A DNA stretch of 64,000 nt from Sisyra terminalis (Eukaryota; Arthropoda; Insecta; Neuroptera; Sisyridae), in assembly GCA_958496175.1 (NCBI GenBank), contig OY292278.1, positions 8,680,001-8,744,000 of the forward strand. The letters are read 5' to 3'. The notes beneath the pieces were generated by a model. It made no database searches and was not told where the DNA came from. It saw only the letters and a program-made list of their open reading frames with translations. Of this stretch, positions 63,030 to 64,000 are shown one piece after another (the first letter of the stretch is position 1; each line of letters opens with the position of its first letter). Both the position numbers and the translations under genes were made by a program.

Positions 63030-64000
63030 ATCTGCAAAACCAACACGAGCATTGCCAACATCAAAAACAGTGTAGTATTTCTCGATAAATATGTTTCCTA
63101 GTAAAATAGGCCCACTAAAGCCTCCAACGTAATATCCTACGAATCCAGAGTAACAAATTCCTCGAGCACTCTTAAAAAAAGATGAAAATCATTGAAATTC
63201 TTATCGAAATAAAATACAATCAAATATTACTTTCAGAATATATTCTGATGGTTGAAATACAAATGGACGTCCACCAATATTCAAAGAAACCGAAGGATAT
63301 GTATCTATTTCTTCACAATTCACCGTCCAATATATTGAACTATTTTGCATTGCTCCAATTGCTGCGTTAATTTTGCCAATTTGGTTCGGTGGTCCAGAAA
63401 TATATATTGTTGTAGTATCAACAAGTGCACCGTCTCCTGACGGATACACCGTAACAGGTGGTTCTGAATTAATCTCAATGGAACTCATATTAAATATCCA
63501 TTCATCTTCTCTTAATAAATTTGCATAAGTTATATTTCCAACGTAGTGATTTTTATCGACATCACCAAAATCAATTTCACTACCTTCAGAACTAATAGAC
63601 AATTGCTTTATGTGTAAAATATTTAAATAGTTCATTGACTTACTCATTAAAATAGATGGCGAAAAGAGGTGAATCAATGAGACCTTGGGCAATCATATTA
63701 TCGACAACTGTAGGTTCTTTCACGTATCCTTTTGAGGACCAAGCAAGACCAAACTTACCGTCACAAGGACGAGTACTCATAAACCCAAATTCGATATCAA
63801 TTTCAGCAAAAAGTTGACCTTTGACATTTACACCAGCAACCTAAGGAATACTTTTGTAATATTTAATGATTTTAACGAATATTAGCTCTTCAGAAAAATT
63901 AAAGGGCAACAATATAAAGTAAATTGGTACAATGATTGATAAAATATTTGCTCATTTACTTATTAGACGAAATACTCACATTTACTGTATCACTAGAAAA
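63021..64000 (-). CDS. Aspartic peptidase paralog C (family A1), 3' part only
   Basis: Exons visible on the minus strand: up to 64000-63980 (SSDTVN), 63840-63644, 63591-63231, 63170-63021; the 5' exons lie beyond the window. About 242 residues are present. They start inside the flap domain and include QLFAEIDIEF, DNMIAQGLIDSPLFAIYFN, GNITYANLL and the terminal [28 protein letters not shown]. The second active-site motif is DTTT, with the Gly changed to Thr, and the adjacent Cys pair is missing. Catalytic competence is doubtful. Unlike A and B it ends at FADNK without a hydrophobic tail, so it would be soluble. Exon boundaries match A and B. AATAAA overlaps the end of the coding region at 63020-63029. 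Confidence 0.88.

Overview
This window is AT-rich eukaryotic nuclear DNA, most likely from an insect. The evidence is short GT-AG introns, cathepsin D-like aspartic peptidase genes in tandem, Helitron, hAT and LINE relics of arthropod type, and dense palindromic non-autonomous DNA elements. The order cannot be fixed from sequence alone; a beetle or true bug is plausible. There are no bacterial-style operons. No rRNA, CRISPR array or intact tRNA gene was seen.

Region by region: 1-42.7 kb is gene-poor. I found no convincing host gene there. It is filled with hairpin (palindromic) elements, relics of a LINE, two Helitron helicases, a hAT transposase, a TIR element carrying an arthropod hypothetical protein, and a few islands of more balanced base composition at about 5.7-6.2, 15.4-15.8, 21.1-21.9, 25.3-25.8 and 38.1-38.4 kb. 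From 42.7 kb to the right edge, three aspartic peptidase genes lie head to tail on the minus strand: A (42722-46927, 402 aa), B (57333-60112, 391 aa) and C (63021 to beyond 64000, 5' part missing). All share the same exon boundaries and phases. Gene A keeps the catalytic motifs, the flap tyrosine and all expected cysteines. B has lost the flap tyrosine and the Thr/Ser of the second active-site motif. C has a changed second motif. A and B end in hydrophobic C-terminal tails that C lacks, which suggests membrane or GPI anchoring of some paralogs.

Between A and B lies the most unusual object: an 8.3-kb element (48453-56754) with about 165-bp terminal inverted repeats and a perfect 8-bp target duplication. 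It is inserted inside another dispersed element whose empty-site versions also occur in this window. Its interior is mostly a roughly 5.5-kb satellite of 86-96-bp monomers with an 838-bp higher-order period, homogenised in the middle and degraded at the edges.

A second theme is a set of at least four families of roughly 1-kb near-perfect palindromes flanked by TA. Their termini differ, but their internal modules match. Several shorter hairpin families carry a CTGA(R)GAA-stem-GAAA core that resembles a hammerhead ribozyme core. These elements explain the two largest introns of the peptidase genes.
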